Assembly (NCBI GenBank): GCA_963556495.2
Contig: OY747722.1
Location: forward strand, 21,774,501 to 21,838,500
DNA length: 64,000 nucleotides
Source: Valencia hispanica
Taxonomy: Eukaryota; Chordata; Actinopteri; Cyprinodontiformes; Valenciidae
Direction: 5' to 3'
The position numbers were made by a program, and so were the translations under genes. Numbering within the stretch: the first letter of the stretch is position 1; each line of letters begins with the position of its first letter. The notes beneath the pieces are model-generated. The model searched no databases. It was not told where the DNA came from and saw only the letters and a program-made list of their open reading frames with translations. Positions 11,461 to 21,822 of the stretch are shown one piece after another.

Positions 11461-13027
11461 CAGTGGCTTGCAAAAGTATTCGGCCCCCTTGAACTTTTCC
11501 ACATTTTGCCACATTACAGCCACAAACATGAATCAATTTTATTGGAATTCCACGTGAAAGACCAATACAAAGTGGTGTACATATGAGAAGTGGAATGAAA
11601 ATCATACATGATTCCAAAATTTTTTTACAAATAAATAACTGAAAAGTGGGGTGTGCGTAATTATTCAGCCCTCTTTGGTCTGAGTGCAGTCAGTTGCCCA
11701 TAGACATTGTCTGATGAGTGCTAATGACTAAATAGAGTGCACCTGTGTGTAATCTTATGTCAGTACAAATACAGCTGCCCTGTGACGGCCTCAGAGGTTG
11801 TCTAAGAGAATGTTGGGAGCAACAACACCATGAAGTCCAAAGAACACACCAGACAGGTCAGGGATAAAGTTACTGAGAAATTTAAAGCAGGCTTAGGCTA
11901 CAAAAAGATTTCCCAAGCCTTGAACATCCCACGGAGCACTGTTCAAGCGATCATTCAGAAATGGAAGGAGTATGGCACAACTGTAAACCTACCAAGACAA
12001 GCCTGTCCACCTAAACTCACAGGCCGAACAAGGAGAGCGCTGATCAGAAATGCAGCCAAGAGGCCCATGGTGACTCTGGACGAGCTCCAGAGATCTACAG
12101 CTCAGGTGGGGGAATCTGTCCATAGGACAACTATTAGTCGTGCACTGCACAAAGTTGGCCTTAATGGAAGAGTGGCAAGAAGAAAGCCATTGTTAAAGGA
12201 AAACCATAAGAAGTCCCATTTGCAGTTTGCCACAAGCCATGTGGGGGACACAGCAAACATGTGGAAGAAGGTGCTCTGGTCAGATGAGACCAAAATGCAA
12301 AACGCTATGTGTGGCGGAAAACTAACACTGCACATCACTCTGAACACACCATCCCCACTGTCAAATATGGTGGTGGCAGCATCATGCTCTGGGGGTGCTT
12401 CTCTTCAGCAGGGACAGGGAAGCTGGTCAGAGTTGATGGGAAGATGGATGGACCCAAATACAGGGCAATCTTGGAAGAAAACCTCTTGGAGTCTGCAAAA
12501 GACTTGAGACTGGGGCGGAGGTTCACCTTCCAGCAGGACAACGACCCTAAACATAAAGCCAGGGGAACAATGGAATGGTTTAAAACAAAACATATCCATG
12601 TGTTAGAATGGGCCAGTCAAAGTCCAGATCTAAATCAAATCGACAATATGTGGCAAGATCTGAAAACTGCTGTTCACAAATGCAGCTCCATCTAATCTGA
12701 CTGAGCTGGAGCTGTTTTGGAAAGAAGAATGGGCAAGAATTTCAGTCTCTAGGTTTGCAAAGCTGGTAGAGACGTACCCTAAAAGACTGGCAGCTGTCAT
12801 TGCAGCAAAAGGTGGTTCTACAAAGTATTGACTCAGGGGGCTGAATAATTACGCACACCCCACTTTTCAGTTATTTATTTGTAAAAAATGTTTGGAATCA
12901 TGTATGATTTTCGTTCCACTTCTCATGTGTACACCACTTTGTATTGGTCTTTCACGTGGAATTCCAATAAAATTGATTCATGTTTGTGGCTGGAATGTGA
13001 CAAAATGTGGAAAGGTTCAAGGGGGCC
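11461..13027 (+). mobile_element. Tc1-like transposon, copy 1 (3' terminus lost)
   Basis: The left end cagtggcttgcaaaagtatt follows a TA target dinucleotide (11459-11460). Long terminal inverted repeats of about 200 bp cover 11461-11680 and, inverted, 12836-13027. The right repeat stops at gggggcc, so the outermost 22 or so bases and the second TA are missing. The same family is present complete at 33958-35554. Without its right tip the copy cannot be mobilised. The transposase inside is frameshifted. Confidence 0.93.
11830..12831 (+). pseudogene. Tc1-like transposase, frameshifted (copy 1)
   Basis: Begins MKSKEHTRQVRDKV. The N-terminal helix-turn-helix (KKISQALNIPRSTVQAII) and a second DNA-binding region (LTGRTRRALIRNAAKRP) are present, then the LWSDETK block with the first catalytic Asp. 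Immediately after this a 19-bp segment present in copy 2 is missing; the loss lies between ccaaaatg repeats and shifts the frame, so the protein continues in another frame from about 12309. That frame carries GGGSIMLWG, the second Asp (QQDNDPKH) and SPDLNQIDNMW, where the third acidic residue is Asp instead of the Glu usual in Tc1. A 1-bp insertion near 12685 shifts the last 45 or so residues, which end at GGSTKY before the stop at 12829-12831. Full family length is about 340 residues. Inactive. Confidence 0.93.
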
Positions 13028-13206
13028 ATGGTCATGTTTTGTTTAAACCAGGGTTGTGCTTGATTTAGGTACAGGGATATTTGTAGATTCTAAAATCTAC
13101 AGAAATTCAATGAGTCGGTGAGTTCACAGGATAAAAGGAGAAGCCCTAAAATGTGAAGACATTGGCAATGCTTTTATGACATCTGCAAGTTGTAATTAAA
13201 ACAGTT

Positions 13207-13370
13207 ATAAATGCAAAGGTCTCAAGTAACGAAGAACAAATACTTCATTACCTTTCTTAAGTAAAAAATGTGGGTGTTTATACTTCAATGGAGTAATTAT
13301 AGATTGGCCTACTTTTTACTTCTAGTCCCTAAATTTTCCACACACTTATCTGTACTTTCTACTTCCTGCA
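13207..13370. repeat. hAT-type non-autonomous element, fragment
   Basis: Clearly homologous to the left part of the complete element at 18060-18725: both share aacgaag-acaaatacttc, a phrase around atacttcaatggagtaatta, and ggcctactttttacttct. The remainder and both ends are missing. Imperfect repeats of a gcgacaaatctagcgac type at about 13555-13650 follow and probably belong to another old repeat. Confidence 0.7.
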
Positions 13371-14033
13371 TGTTGGCTTGTCATAGAGTTAAAAAAGACA
13401 TAAAGACAAAATAACCTATATGAATAAATTGTGTCAGCCGGATAGAAGAATGTGATCCATCGTGTACTGCGCACGGGTTTGTTCTAACCAAATACTTTTC
13501 TTATTTGTCTGGGTTTTTAAAACTGTGACAAAAATCCTGAAGGTCGTCCAGAGTGTTGCCAATTTAATGACTTGTCTCTATTTCTAACGACTTTCCAGAC
13601 CCCCTTAACAACCAAAAAGCGCCCAGCGACAAATCTAGCGACATTTCTGACCACCCTTAGCCCCTTTCTTTGAAACGTTTTCACCTATATTCCCTTCAGA
13701 TAAGAGACCTGGCTTGCTATGCATCCAGAATGTCCTTTCAGACGCTCAGAAAGGGAATGATCTCCACATATACATGTAGAATGATCACACTACATCGACT
13801 GACCAATCATTAACCTTTCTCAGTTAATTTCACCCACTAACAAATGAAGTTGTTGTAAATTTAGTATTTTTCAAAAAGAAATCTGCAGATATAGTATAAG
13901 ACCGAGCTTTCTTTTATAAGCCACACACTAAACATTCTTCTTCACCTCCACTTTTTTCAACGGGCGAAAAAAAGGCAGAAGCTTGTCTGTACTATGCTGT
14001 ATCGCACACCTGTGGTGCATTCAAAGAACGTTC

Positions 14034-14056
<23 letters not shown>
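14034..14056. repeat. (TA)n microsatellite
   Basis: TA run immediately left of the Tc1 element; the left half of the run it inserted into. Confidence 0.9.
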
Positions 14057-14062
<6 letters not shown>

Positions 14063-14067
<5 letters not shown>

Positions 14068-15564
14068 ACTCAGCAAACAACGAAACATCCCTTTTTCAGG
14101 ACTGTGTATTTCAAGAATAATGTGGTAAAAATCCAAATAACTTTACATATCTTCATTGTAAATGGTTTAAACAATGTTTTCCATGCATGTTCCATTAACC
14201 ATAATCAATTAATTAACATGCACCTGTGGAATGGTCGTTAAGACCTTAACAGCTTACAGAAAGTAGGCATTTAAGGTCACAGTTCTAAAAACGCAGGACA
14301 CTAAAGAGACTTGTCTACTGACTGTGAAAAACACCCAAAGAAAGATGCCCAGGGTCCCTGCTCATCTGTGTGAACGTGCCTTAGGCATGCTGCAGGGAGG
14401 CATGAGGACTGCTGATGTGGCTAGGGCAATAAATTGCCATGTCCGCACTGTGAGACGCCTAAGACAGCGCTACAGGGAGACAGGAAGGACAGCTGATCAT
14501 CCTCGCAGTGGAAGACCACGTGTAACAACACCTGCACAGGATCGGTACATCCGAATATCACACCTGCGTGACAGGTACAGGATGGCCACAACAACTGCCC
14601 GAGTCACACCAGGAACACACAATCCCTCCATCAGTGCTCAGACTGTCCGCAATAGGCTGAGAGAGGCTGGACTGAGGGCTTGTAGGCCTGTTGTAAGGCA
14701 GGTCCTTACCAGACATCACCAGCAACAACGCAATGGGCACAAACCCACCTTCGCTGGACCAGACAGGAGTGGCAAAAAGTGCTCTTCACTGATGAGTCAC
14801 GGTTTTGTCTCACCAGCAGTGATGGACGGATTCGCGTTTATCGTCGAAGGAATGAGCGTTACACCGAGGCCTGTACCCTGGAGCGGGATCGATTTGGAGG
14901 TGGGGGGTCCGTCTTGGTCTGGGGCGGTATATCACATCACCATCGGACTGAGCTTGTTGTCATTGCAGGCAATCTCAATGCCTTGCGGTACAGGGAAGAC
15001 ATCCTCCTCCCTCATGTGGTACCCTTTATGCATGCTCATCCGGACATTATCCTCCAGCAGGACAATGCCACCAGCCATACTGCTCGTTCTGTGCGTGAGT
15101 TTCTGCATGACAGCAATGTCAGTGTTCTGTGATGGCCAGCGAAGAGCCCGGATCTCAATCCCATTGAGCACGTCTGGGACCTGTTGGATCGCAGGGTGAG
15201 GGCTAGGGCCATTCCCCCCAGAAATGTCCAGGAACTTGCAAGTGCCTTGCCTTGGTGGAAGAGTGGGGTAACATCTCACAGCAAGAACTGACAAATCTGG
15301 TCCAGTCCATGAGGAGGAGATGCACTGCAGTTCTTCAAGCAGCTGGTGGCCACACCAGATACTGACTGGTACTTTTGATTTTGAGCCTCCCTTCATTCAA
15401 GGACACATTATTCTATTTCTGTTAGTCACATGTCTGTGAAACATTTTTAGTTTATGTCTTATGGTGTTGACTCTATTAGTGTTCATACAAATATTTACAC
15501 ACATTAAGTTTACTGAAAGTAAAAACAGTTGAAAGTCAGAGGATGTTTCTTTTTTTGCTGAGTT

Positions 15565-15566
<2 letters not shown>
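14063..15566 (+). mobile_element. Tc1-like transposon of the 'actcagca' terminus family
   Basis: Terminal inverted repeats: the left reads aactcagcaaacaacgaaac and the right, on the other strand, aactcagcaaaaaaagaaac, continuing imperfectly inward. Both lie against TA-rich sequence, so the TA target duplication cannot be separated from the microsatellite. The length of about 1.5 kb fits a full Tc1 element. The transposase within has frameshifts and a stop, so this copy is non-autonomous, although its termini look usable. Confidence 0.9.
14345..15364 (+). pseudogene. Tc1-family transposase with two frameshifts and one nonsense codon
   Basis: Starts MPRVPAHLCERALGML. Helix-turn-helix regions cover roughly residues 5-60 (TADVARAINCHVRTVRRL) and a second DNA-binding part ends with ISAQTVRNRLREAG. 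Near 14733 the frame shifts; in the new frame come LFTDESRF (first catalytic Asp), GSVLVWGGIS, QQDNATSHT (second Asp) and then a TGA at about 15130 just before WPAKSPDLNPIEHVW, which keeps the catalytic Glu. A second shift near 15256 precedes the C-terminal end AAGGHTRY and its stop. All three DDE residues survive but cannot be joined in one frame. The family is distinct from the copies at 11.8 and 34.3 kb. Confidence 0.93.

Positions 15567-15656
<90 letters not shown>
15566..15656. repeat. (TA)n microsatellite
   Basis: About 90 bases of TA with one short interruption, right of the Tc1 element. It is the right half of the target run, probably expanded since insertion. Confidence 0.95.
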
Positions 15657-15657
<1 letters not shown>

Positions 15658-16001
15658 TATTAGTGTGAACTTCAAACTGAAACCATCTCAGGATATTCTC
15701 CTGCCAGAACAGGCTTAATCTGAAAAGCCCCAGCAATCACTAGAATTCCAAGCCCTGAGTCGGCACTCTTAAGAGGCCTAATTCTCTTCATTGAGCAAGT
15801 TTTTGAACATCAGCAACGTGTCCTGTCCTTTCCCCCCATAAATGACCAAGGGGGATAGAGACGAGACGACCACATGGCAAATGGAAAACCAGTGTCTGTT
15901 TTTGAGAATTTTGTTTTTGCAGAAATGATAATATAGCAGGTTCTGATGATTTTCATTTTTGGAGATCGCTGTTTTCTCAATCGAAAAGTTTGCAAGAAAT
16001 T

Positions 16002-17990
16002 GCATGAACTGAATGTGTTTGTCTAACTTCCAGATCCAGCTTTTCGCTGTATGCACACGTCATATGCACAACCTCAACTGGTGGCATATGTTCACTGACA
16101 GGTTAATCAATTTTGCTGACAAGATGCTATCCCACATAAGCTCATCAGGTATTTCCCTCTCACCTTGGCATTTTAAACTCTTCATATTTATGCAAATTAA
16201 GAGAGAGCATGAGAGAGGATATAAATACTTGCTTTTCTTTGAGTTATTTTTGCTACTGCTGGTTTCATATTCATGTTCTGACTGCAATGAGTAATAGTGT
16301 TCATCAGTGTGTTGGAGTGTGAGGATCAGTTTGTGTTACGCTACTTTAAATTAGAAGGTCATAGTTCTGTCTAATAATTTCATCTGGGCTTCAGTTTCTG
16401 CATATCCTTGAATTTGATCTCCTGTTATGTTTTTTTGTTTTGTTTTTTACTATTAAGTTGGTCTGTTTAACATGCTGGAAACACCTCAGCTATACTTGAG
16501 TCCCATTGTACCCCCTTGTGCTTACCACTTATCCCCATGCTTAGACTTTGCACATTAATTGAGAAAGTAGATTATTTCTTAGTGTGGAGGGAAAACTGAT
16601 TGATCCTAGAAATTATTTTATAGAACACTTCAAATAAAGGCTGCAAGGTTGTATTAATCAGGAGCTAGTTTTTTTTAATTACATCTAATGTGTCACAACC
16701 GACACAATTTATCAGATTTTCTCCAGGGGGGGTTCACTACAAAGCAAATTTAAATGAACAGGAAAAAGTCAAATGAACACCCAAAAAATTATATTGAGCT
16801 TGAACAAAGATAAGTAGGTCAGAAACCCAAGAAAACCTAATTTCCTAAGATACTGAGATGTATAGAGGGGTTGTGATCTTTTTATATGCAAAATAAAATG
16901 TTTTAGATTGCTTGTCCCACCCCCCTCTGTTTGAGCATGAGCTGGCATTTATTAAATGCCTTGTGTTGCATTAAACACCTTTTATTGGGTCAAGGTACAA
17001 AATTTATCCCTTTTGGCTTTCCATACATTCAATGCTTGTTGTACAAAGTCACAAATTCTAAAGATATTTAAAGCTTTTTCACATCTGTTTGAAAACAAAA
17101 AGACAAGGTTTTGAAGCTCCTGTGTGTAATCCTCAGTCTAAGGCTAACCCACAATTTACGCTGAGTGCACGAGCAGCGTTGCGGTCTCTGTGGCTATTAA
17201 AAGCTGTTTGTCTCTGGTAAAATTTCAAAATAAAAGACAAATGCAGGCTTGCCATTGCTTAGCTATGTAAACATTTTGTCATTACCGGTGACAAAAGGGT
17301 TCATTTGGTCTTTGCATCATTTTAGGAGAGAATAATTATTCTTATTATAGTGTTTTTTAGCATGGACGAGGCGTTTATAATGGCAGTTGAGATTCACAGC
17401 ATTACATATATAGTAAAAAGGAATAGCATAGAAATTCCTTTTATTGTCCCACACTGGGGACATTTACGCATATCAGCAGCAAAGTGACAAATTTACAACA
17501 AAGTAAAAGGAATAAAAAATGAAAAACTGAATTATGAATAATATACTGTACAGTAAGGGCAAAATTAGGACACAACAATACTGTCATGTTATTATAAATA
17601 CCATATATATGACACCACATCTCCTTTTTTTTCCAAAGATAACACAACAAAGGAGAAGGCATGGACCAAGATATCAACAATTATGGGAGTGGATGTTGAA
17701 TTTAAAAAACGTATAATTTAAATCCCGGTGGGAATTGACACGCCGCAGAGGTCAGGACAAAACCGCACCTCTGCTGTAACGTGTCGCTTAGCACTCTGTG
17801 TATATTCGGGGTCATTGTACAAATACAGCGCAAGATGTCTAACCACTATTAAGTTACTGTGTCTTTACCAAGATAACTCGTAATACAAAAACAGTGGAAA
17901 TCCAGGGTTAAGAGTACAACAATAGAGTGGGTTCAGCTTTTAGCTTCTGTGGCATTCAGTCGAAAAAATGAACAACTTTACAGATGCATA
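16002..17990. other. No gene recognised
   Basis: Mostly AT-rich DNA. At about 17432-17465 a short piece (ttattgtcccacactgggg) resembles the 3' end of fish LINEs of the Rex/Babar type, but it is too short to be sure. No coding region is supported. Confidence 0.4.
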
Positions 17991-19108
17991 CCGTAATTTT
18001 CAGATTATAAGCCACTACTTTTTCACACCCTTTGGACCCTGCGTCCTATATGATACGGCCAAAAGTGTCAACTAACGAAGTACAAATACTTCGTTACCTT
18101 ACTTAAGTAGAAATTTTGGGTATTTATACTTCACTGGAGTAATTATCTATTGGCCTACTTTTTACTTCTACTCCTTACATTTTCACGCAATTATCTGCAC
18201 TTTCTACTAATTACATTAAAAAAAATTCACTCCTGTTTATTTAGTCTTTTATCAAAAAGGAACATACAAAAAATTATTTTTTTAGCTTGGGGTTAATGCA
18301 CCAACTACAAGTAACTGAATCAATAAATTCATAATAAAAACGTTCGCATGTAGCCATCTGAGCATGATCTCAGACAGGGCAGAGTGCGGCTAGTTAAAAA
18401 CACGCTTCAAAGAGCCTGGTTTCGTACCAACCACCCGGGCAAAAGAGCGCATGTAATGACATTTTCTCCTACTGAAGCAATTATGGCCTTAAGTAAAAGT
18501 GTTTCGGGGGGAGGTGTGGCTTAAGCTTAATTCTTTAATGTCATTTTTTAAATGACATTACTTTGAAGTTTATACTTTAGGTAGTTTTGAATCCAGTACT
18601 TTTTTTTTTACTTTTACTTCAGTAAAAAACTTGACTTGATACTTCAACTTCTGCAGAAGTCTTTTTAAACACTGGTATCTATACTTCTACTTGAGTATTG
18701 AATGTGAATACTTTTGACACCTCTGGATACGGCTAATTTATAGATTTTCTTTTACTGGCTAACAGCCTCCAGGGGGCACTATAGTAGGAAGCCCAAAGGT
18801 GAGACAGACATGCAGGGAAAAAAGAAGACACTACCGGTAGTTTTCATGTACACACCCTCATCATGGAAAACACATGAAGAAATGCAACTTTTAAGTTAAA
18901 GGCAATTAAAGCGGCTCATCAAAGAAGAAAATAGCTACTGCACGTAAGCTTGACATCAATGAATTGATGGTGAAACCTTGGCGGAGGTAGCGGGAAGAAC
19001 TGAGTCATTGTAAAAAGACAACAAAAGCTTTCAGAGGACACAAAGACAATGAAGAAGACGACTTCAGTGGCTTTAATGAGGAAGAGGAGGATGAAGAAAG
19101 CGACCAAT
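17991..19108 (+). mobile_element. pogo/Tigger-like transposon, internally deleted
   Basis: The left end ccgtaattttcagattataa follows TA and matches a terminus style I know from fish pogo/Tigger-type repeats. The body is interrupted by a hAT element (18060-18725). Further right a transposase piece is visible (18930-19110). No right terminal repeat is seen before the LINE fragment at 19285, so the right end is lost. Family assignment rests on the terminus and on the protein piece together. Confidence 0.6.
18060..18725. mobile_element. Non-autonomous hAT element, 666 bp, with 8-bp target duplication
   Basis: Flanked by perfect gatacggc copies at 18052-18059 and 18726-18733, the 8-bp duplication expected of hAT. 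Ends are caaaagtgtcaac on the left and, inverted, cagaggtgtcaaaagtatt on the right, imperfect terminal inverted repeats. The interior has no transposase. The duplication falls inside the pogo-like repeat, whose sequence reads through (ctatat-gatacggc-taatttat) once the element is removed, so the hAT came later. Confidence 0.9.
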
Positions 19109-19110
19109 TA
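18930..19110 (+). pseudogene. pogo/Tigger-like transposase remnant: DNA-binding end joined to acidic tail
   Basis: In one frame the sequence reads MVKPWRR, a stop (TAG), then REELSHCKKTTKAFRGHK, which fits the end of the first DNA-binding domain of pogo/Tigger transposases. Directly after it comes DNEEDDFSGFNEEEEDEESD, resembling the acidic C-terminal tail of such proteins. The whole DDE domain, several hundred residues in intact members, is missing between the two. This looks like an internal deletion derivative. Not functional. Confidence 0.55.
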
Positions 19111-19284
19111 CTTTTCTGGTAGGCTAAAGTATGCTTTATTTTCTAACCAGGCATGTTCCTGTCGTGTTGTGTTGATGCCATACTGCCAGTTTCCAGGCAG
19201 ACTTTGTACAAAAAGCACGTCTGAAATTAAAACTAGACTCGCACTCAGACCTATTGACCTAAGGCCACTCATTCCCCCCATCCA

Positions 19285-19930
19285 GGGTGCATGGGAGTTC
19301 GCCCAACCGGTCTACATGTGTTTTGTGGACTTGGAGAAGGTGTTCGATCGTGTTCCTCTGGGAGTCCTGTGGTGGTTGCTCCGGGAGTATGGGGTACCGG
19401 GCCCCATGATACGGGCTGTTAGGTCATTGTACGACCAGTACCAGAGCTTGGTTCGCATTGCCGGCAGTTAAGTGGGGCTCGTTCCTGGTGAGAGTTGGAC
19501 TCCACCAAGATTGCGTTTTGTCACCGATTCTATTCATTACTTTATGGTTAGGGTTTCTAGGTGCAGCCAAGGTGTTGAGGGGATCCGTTTTGGTGGCCTC
19601 ATGATTGGGTCTCTGCTTTTTGCAGATAACGTGGTCCTGTTGGCTTCATCGGAACGTAAAGTTTTCGCTGAAGCAGTTCGCGGCAGAGTGTGAAGAGGCT
19701 GGGATAAGGATCAGCACTTCCATATCTAAGACCATGGTCTTGAGCCGGAAAAGGGTAAGAGTGCCTTCTCCGGGTCGGAGATGATGTCCTTTTTCAAGTG
19801 GAGGAGTTTAAGTGTCTGGGGATCTTGTTCAATGAGGGAAATATGGAGCGGGAGATCGATAGGCTGATTGGTAGGGCATCTGCAGTTATGCGGGCGCTGT
19901 ACCGGTCTGTCGTGGTGAAGAGGAAGCTGA
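19285..19930 (+). pseudogene. LINE reverse transcriptase fragment (RTE/Rex-like)
   Basis: Reads VYMCFVDLEKVFDRVPLGVL, which holds the first catalytic Asp of reverse transcriptase motif A, then LREYGVPGPMIRAVRSLY, and after a stop and shift GVEGIRFGGLMIGSLLFADN, matching the FADD active-site motif with the last Asp changed to Asn. Further on come EREIDRLIGRASAVM-like and VVVKRKLSR pieces. Several frameshifts separate the blocks. The fragment ends abruptly at about 19935, where the 3' end of another LINE begins. Clade assignment is tentative; the reverse transcriptase identity is secure. Confidence 0.85.
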
Positions 19931-20068
19931 GCCGATAGTATGTAGGTAAATTTTATCTATAGAGCACCTTTCAAGATATAAGATCACAAGGTTCTTTACA
20001 ACACACAAAGTTTACAAATACAGTTGCCAAAGTAAACGGAAAAAGAATACGTATTACAGGAAGCAATT

Positions 20069-21784
20069 TCAACAATTAAGAAAAGCGATTTTAAAAAGAT
20101 AGGTCTTTAACTGAGCTTTAAACAAGGCCAAAGAGTCTACCAATCTCAAATCCAACGGTAGTGAATTCCGTAGCCTTGGAGCAACAGGGCAAATGGCTCT
20201 TTCTCCCTTTGTTTTTATTCTTGTTGGAGGAATTACCAGTAGACTTTGGCCATCGGATCTTAATGATCTGTTTGGAGCATATAAATGTAAAAGCCCTGTG
20301 ATATAAGTTGGTGCTTGTCTATGAGACGCTTTCCAAGACATTAAAATTATGTTGAATTGCACGCTGAATTTGACCGGAAGCCAGTGCAGTCTCTTCAAGA
20401 TAGGAGTTGCAGGTGAGAACCTGGGTGATTTAGACAAAAGTCTGGCCGTGGCGTTTTGAATCATCTGCAGTCGTTTTAGAGAGCCCTTATTAAGGACTGT
20501 GAAAAGACTGTTGCAGTAGTCCAGCCTTGATGCAAATGATAAAAGCAAGACCAACTCATGGAACTCACATGTGCATCTAACGTAAAATCAATAGATTCAA
20601 TATGTACACAAAGGTTTCTAACCAACGATTTTGCTAAAGTGCCAAGTGGTCCAAGCAGCGTTCTTTCCACTGTGACATATTTTTTGGGGGCAAATATAAC
20701 AATTTATGTTTTTTGTCATTCAATTGAAGATAACTCTCAGCCATCCACTGTTTTATGGATTCTAAGCATTTTAGTAAGATACTAATTTTAGACATCTCAA
20801 ATGGCTCAAATAAGATGTATAACATATCATCCACCTAAGGTTGATAAGAAATTTCCTTGAAAGTTGATATAATGTATCCAAGAGTAAGTAAGTACAGGGA
20901 GAACAAAAGCGGTCCCAACACAGAACCCTGAGGTACAACATAATTGACTTGATGTGAGGTGGATTTGAAACTGGAATGGGCTAAAAAGAAAGACCTATCA
21001 AATAGATAGAAAGAAAACCAATCCAAAGCAGAGCCTGATATGCCAACCCAACACCTCGGACTGTCAAGCAGGACTCTATGATCAACAGTATCAAAGGCGG
21101 ATATAAGATCCAGTAAAAGTAAGATTGAACAATTCCCTTTATCAGTCTGCATCATAATGTAATTAGTAACCCTAAGCAGGGCTGTCTCGGTTGAGTGGAG
21201 ATCCCGGAAACCTGACTGGAACTCATCCAAGATTGCTATGGTGTTCAAGAGAAGTATTCAGCTGATTCACTCTCGCTTTTTCAAGAATCTTAGCAACAAA
21301 AGAAAACTTGGATATTGGTCTGTAGCTACTAGCAACAGTGGGATCTAAGTTCTCATATTTTAGAAGAGGGTGGATGATAGCAGTCTTATTATAGACAGGT
21401 ACTCTACCAGAGGTTAATGAACCGTTTAAAATAGCGAGCATATTCGGCAGCAGGAGAGAAAATATTACTAATGGTTAAAAATAGGAACTTAGTGTTACCT
21501 CTAGTCCTCAAAACCAAATTTGAGAAGTAAGTAAGCCTTGCTTCGCTAACAGTATTGTTAAAAGACAATAAAAGATAATTTAAGTACAGATAGTGGACAT
21601 TTAAACAAGATTTCTTCCAAAAATTTTCAATTTTCCCACATGAACAGTTTAGAACACATATCTGATCATTTATCCAGGGGGAACACTTTGAAAGTGGCAA
21701 TAATCTAATTTTAAAAGGACAAATGCTTTGTAATATGGTTAGACAGTACTGATTGAAATGCTCAACAAAAAGGCTCCACATCAT
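20069..21784 (-). pseudogene. L2-type LINE reverse transcriptase and C-terminal part, multiple breaks
   Basis: From 21784 down, four or more frames are needed. The blocks in order are: linker (21784-21404); YRPISKFSFVAKILEKARVN (21400-21290); TETALLRVTNYI and LLDLISAFDTVDH with the motif A Asp; VVPQGSVLGPLLFSLYLL (motif B); then P-stop-VDDMLY, where the YADD active site has a TAG in place of Tyr and Val in place of Ala; WMAESYLQLNDKKHKLL (about 20750); and the C-terminal IQNATARLLSKSPR, LKRLHWLPV and a LRNSLPLDLR block. Catalytic aspartates of the VDD remain but the protein cannot be made. Block order is that of L2/CR1 ORF2. Confidence 0.92.
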
Positions 21785-21822
21785 TAATAGGTAATAGAAT
21801 CAAACTAAAAGCATCAGAAAAC

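Larger units (their letters stand above)
13963..16001. repeat. Unclassified interspersed repeat, copy 2, split by Tc1
   Basis: Left part 13963-14033 and right part about 15656-16001 together match copy 1 at 9555-10002. Between them lie TA-rich simple sequence and a complete-length Tc1-like element (14063-15566). Copy 1 has only a TA run at this position, so the Tc1 landed in the TA run of this copy. The flanking 40 kb of sequence offers no function for the repeat. Confidence 0.7.

Noticed and set aside
9620..15656. Repeated TA blocks as a possible CRISPR-like or satellite array
   Set aside because: They are simple microsatellites in copies of one interspersed repeat and in a Tc1 target, with no regular spacers.
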